A stretch of DNA of 6,906 nucleotides from contig JALOTI010000102.1 of assembly GCA_025457985.1 (NCBI GenBank), positions 1 to 6,906 on the forward strand, written 5' to 3'. Source of the DNA: Leptospira sp. Its GTDB lineage: Bacteria > Spirochaetota > Leptospiria > Leptospirales > Leptospiraceae. The stretch's first letter is position 1. The number at the start of each line of letters is the position of its first letter. A program made the translations under genes and the position numbers. The notes beneath the pieces are model-generated. The model saw nothing but the letters and a program-made list of their open reading frames with translations. It did no database searches and had not been told where the DNA came from. Below are positions 5,679 through 6,906 of this stretch, in pieces.

Positions 5679-6260
5679 TCATAGAATCAATAGATCTTTA
5701 ATCTGTTCCTTCATTTGGTCGATGTAGGATTCGTCCAAAGTCATTCTCCAATTGATAAGTGCACCTTCATATGAATTGATAAGTCTTTTTGCTGTAAACT
5801 GAGGATGCAACGTCTTCGGTAAAAGGTTTTCTTCTTTCCATTGAATCAATTTTCTTTCGATAACCGTTTCCCAATTTTTTGCGATAGATTGAAACTCGCC
5901 AGAAAACGGTTGTTTGCCGATCGGAAATTGACATGAGAATACTGCAACAGGGCAACCTTGGTAGTAAGAGATGTTTGAATGTATTTGGGTTCGAACGGCA
6001 AGTGTAAATACTTTAACAAACTGTTTTGGTGTTTTTGACTTGCGCAAAATTTGCCGAAACCAAATCAAAATATCACGACCGTAGGATCGAATGACCTGTA
6101 CTCCAAGCTCATCCTTGGAGGGAAAATGATCATAGAAGGAAGCTTTTGCCGTATCAGCTTCTTTAATGATCTGGTTGATTCCCGTGTGATAAAAACCGTT
6201 CTCAAAAAAAAGCTGTTTGGATACCTTTAGAATCCGAAGTTTTGGAGAGGTTTTGGTCAT
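5679..6260 (-). CDS. TetR-family transcriptional repressor
   Basis: The 193-residue protein has a standard TetR N-terminal DNA-binding domain at about 5-52. An amphipathic first helix (ILKVSKQLFFENGF) is followed by the helix-turn-helix TGINQIIKEADTAKASFYDHF (26-46) and the family signature FPSKDELG. The C-terminal ligand domain includes a GCPVAVFSC segment (102-110), resembling the GCP/GCL stretch of the LmrA/YxaF-AcuR-like TetR group. Two cysteines lie there (103, 110). The ATG at 6260 is the natural start, being five residues before the first helix, but no clear SD precedes it. It is divergent from the thioesterase gene with 221 bp between them, and the gap holds two related inverted repeats, one on each side. 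Autoregulation plus repression of the thioesterase is the likely wiring. The ligand is probably an acyl or aromatic compound, which is a guess from the neighbour. It ends 6 bp from the convergent sigma gene, and no clear terminator separates them. Confidence 0.92.
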   Translation of the reverse strand: MTKTSPKLRILKVSKQLFFENGFYHTGINQIIKEADTAKASFYDHFPSKDELGVQVIRSYGRDILIWFRQILRKSKTPKQFVKVFTLAVRTQIHSNISYYQGCPVAVFSCQFPIGKQPFSGEFQSIAKNWETVIERKLIQWKEENLLPKTLHPQFTAKRLINSYEGALINWRMTLDESYIDQMKEQIKDLLIL

Positions 6261-6308
6261 GGTCGAATCAAAATAGAACCAAACCCGTTTGTCAATCCAG
6301 ATAATAAA

Positions 6309-6322
6309 ACAGAACTTTCTGT
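6309..6322. promoter_or_regulatory. Putative TetR operator O1 (tetR side)
   Basis: ACAGA-actt-TCTGT is a 14-bp inverted repeat that agrees with the site at 6396-6409 in 11 of 14 positions; both continue into CTG and then a T-rich run. It lies 49 bp upstream of the tetR start codon, just past a possible start site for a minus-strand promoter (-10 at 6339-6344). That position would suit repression of tetR. Confidence 0.6.
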
Positions 6323-6338
6323 CTGTTTTTTTCTTTTG

Positions 6339-6390
6339 AATCTAGAAAAAGAGTGATTCATTTGCAAAATTTCACATTTTTACATGTGAT
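6339..6390. promoter_or_regulatory. Possible back-to-back promoters sharing a palindromic TTGCAA -35
   Basis: TTGCAA at 6362-6367 reads the same on both strands. Exactly 17 nt to its right lies TGTGAT (6385-6390) on the + strand. Exactly 17 nt to its left, on the minus strand, lies TAGATT (6344-6339). All hexamers match the sigma-70 consensus at four of six positions, so the call is tentative. If real, predicted start sites (about 6397 for +, about 6332 for -) fall at or next to the two operators. A competing tetR promoter is TTGACA (6295-6290) with TTTGAT (6272-6267), which would make a nearly leaderless mRNA. Confidence 0.35.
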
Positions 6391-6395
6391 TATAA

Positions 6396-6409
6396 ACAGA
6401 CCAGTCTGT
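6396..6409. promoter_or_regulatory. Putative TetR operator O2 (thioesterase side)
   Basis: ACAGAC-ca-GTCTGT is a perfect 6-bp-arm inverted repeat. The AGACC..TCT core resembles the operators reported for LmrA/YxaF-type TetR repressors. It lies 72 bp upstream of the thioesterase start and overlaps or directly follows the possible -10 elements TGTGAT and TATAAA (6391-6396), as expected for a repressor site. A related copy is at 6309-6322, 87 bp away centre to centre. Confidence 0.7.
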
Positions 6410-6470
6410 CTGCTTTTATTTTCTTGCCAATAGATGTCCGTACAGGAATTTAGGATCAGATAACGATCTT

Positions 6471-6474
6471 GAGG
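6471..6474 (+). promoter_or_regulatory. Ribosome binding site GAGG for the thioesterase gene
   Basis: GAGG lies 7 nt before the ATG at 6482, the expected distance. It supports this start over any internal Met; the next in-frame Met (residue 19) would remove the start of the hotdog domain. Confidence 0.7.
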
Positions 6475-6481
6475 TTAACCC

Positions 6482-6901
6482 ATGAATCAAAAGAATCCAT
6501 CCCACTCAACGACTCTTCCAATCTTATGGAGTCAAATGGATGCAAACGGACATCTAAACAATGGAACCTACCAATATTTTTTTGATGAAGCACGTATGCA
6601 AGCTTTGGACTCTGTTGGTTTTTCCGTTGCAAAACTCCGAAGTGAAAGTATAGGACCCGTTTTGTTGAAGGCAGAACTAACATATCATAAACCTGTATCC
6701 CATCCAGATTCCGTTCGGATTGATACTGGTTTCGGCGATGGAAACAAAATCAAAGGAAAGGTACTTCAGACAATGTATCGAGTATCTGATGGGGCTTTGG
6801 TTTGTGAGGCAGTATTTTTAGCTTTGTTTTTTGATTTTAAAAAAGGAAGACCAATGAAACTTCCCGATTTTTTTCTTAATCAAGTATTAACGAGCGCATA
6901 A
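6482..6901 (+). CDS. Hotdog-fold acyl-CoA thioesterase-like protein (4HBT/YbgC-FadM type)
   Basis: The 139-residue protein is complete, with TAA at 6899-6901, and matches the usual 130-150 residue length of single-domain 4HBT enzymes. These hydrolyse acyl-CoA thioesters in the cytoplasm as dimers or tetramers. The diagnostic motif WSQMDANGHLNNGTYQYFF (residues 16-34) contains the expected catalytic Asp20 with His24 and Asn26/Asn27, followed by DEAR at the start of the long central helix. Later strands (VLLKAELTYHKPV, GKVLQTMYRV, CEAVFLALFF) complete the sheet, and the basic FDFKKGRPMKLP near the end is common in the family. Chain-length specificity cannot be read from the sequence. It is divergent from the TetR gene and preceded by an operator-like inverted repeat, so it is probably the repressor's main target, perhaps for acyl-CoA turnover or detoxification. 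Only five bases follow its stop in the window, so downstream partners are unknown. Confidence 0.92.
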   Translation: MNQKNPSHSTTLPILWSQMDANGHLNNGTYQYFFDEARMQALDSVGFSVAKLRSESIGPVLLKAELTYHKPVSHPDSVRIDTGFGDGNKIKGKVLQTMYRVSDGALVCEAVFLALFFDFKKGRPMKLPDFFLNQVLTSA

Positions 6902-6906
6902 ATGGC

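Noticed and set aside
6456..6683. 75-residue minus-strand frame overlapping the thioesterase gene
   Set aside because: Antisense to a clear hotdog-domain gene; no SD or family resemblance.

Overview
The window looks like chromosomal DNA from a spirochaete, most likely a saprophytic-type Leptospira. The DNA is moderately AT-rich. Two genes encode secreted lipoproteins with the loose lipobox typical of spirochaetes (Asn-Cys or Gly-Cys after Phe-rich or Asn-containing segments). The other gene types (glycogen synthase, a DUF1304 membrane protein, a long ECF sigma factor, a TetR regulator and a hotdog thioesterase) fit that genus. The assignment is inferred from protein character, not from a database match.

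Layout. Positions 2-655 (+) hold the C-terminal part of glycogen synthase (glgA), cut by the window edge. A 134-bp gap with a nested inverted repeat follows. Positions 790-2391 (+) encode a 533-aa lipoprotein with six divergent repeats that look like beta-propeller blades. Convergent to it, 2447-4246 (-) encodes a 599-aa lipoprotein with a DUF1565-like parallel beta-helix start and long glycine-rich blocks, several in strict Gly-X-Y register. Both convergent genes end inside short perfect stem-loops that include their stop codons.

The 215-bp divergent gap at 4247-4461 is dense in symmetric elements. It has four AACGTT palindromes arranged as two 15-bp units 31 bp apart, a 10-bp palindrome between them, and two further inverted repeats. 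This looks like a control region. To its right, 4462-4839 (+) encodes a DUF1304 four-helix membrane protein. It is translationally coupled (ATGA) to 4836-5672 (+), an ECF sigma factor with a C-terminal cysteine motif and extension, and with no anti-sigma gene beside it.

The right part is a divergent regulator/target pair: a TetR-family repressor (5679-6260, -) and a hotdog acyl-CoA thioesterase-like protein (6482-6901, +). The 221-bp gap between them contains two related 14-bp inverted repeats, ACAGACCAGTCTGT and ACAGAACTTTCTGT, one on each side of a palindromic TTGCAA. That TTGCAA could serve as the -35 element of promoters in both directions. The simplest reading is that TetR represses itself and the thioesterase.

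No RNA genes, CRISPR arrays, insertion sequences or attachment sites were seen. No gene-free stretch exceeds 300 bp. The strongest candidates for something undescribed are the AACGTT operator array in front of the DUF1304-sigma operon and the Gly-X-Y beta-helix lipoprotein.
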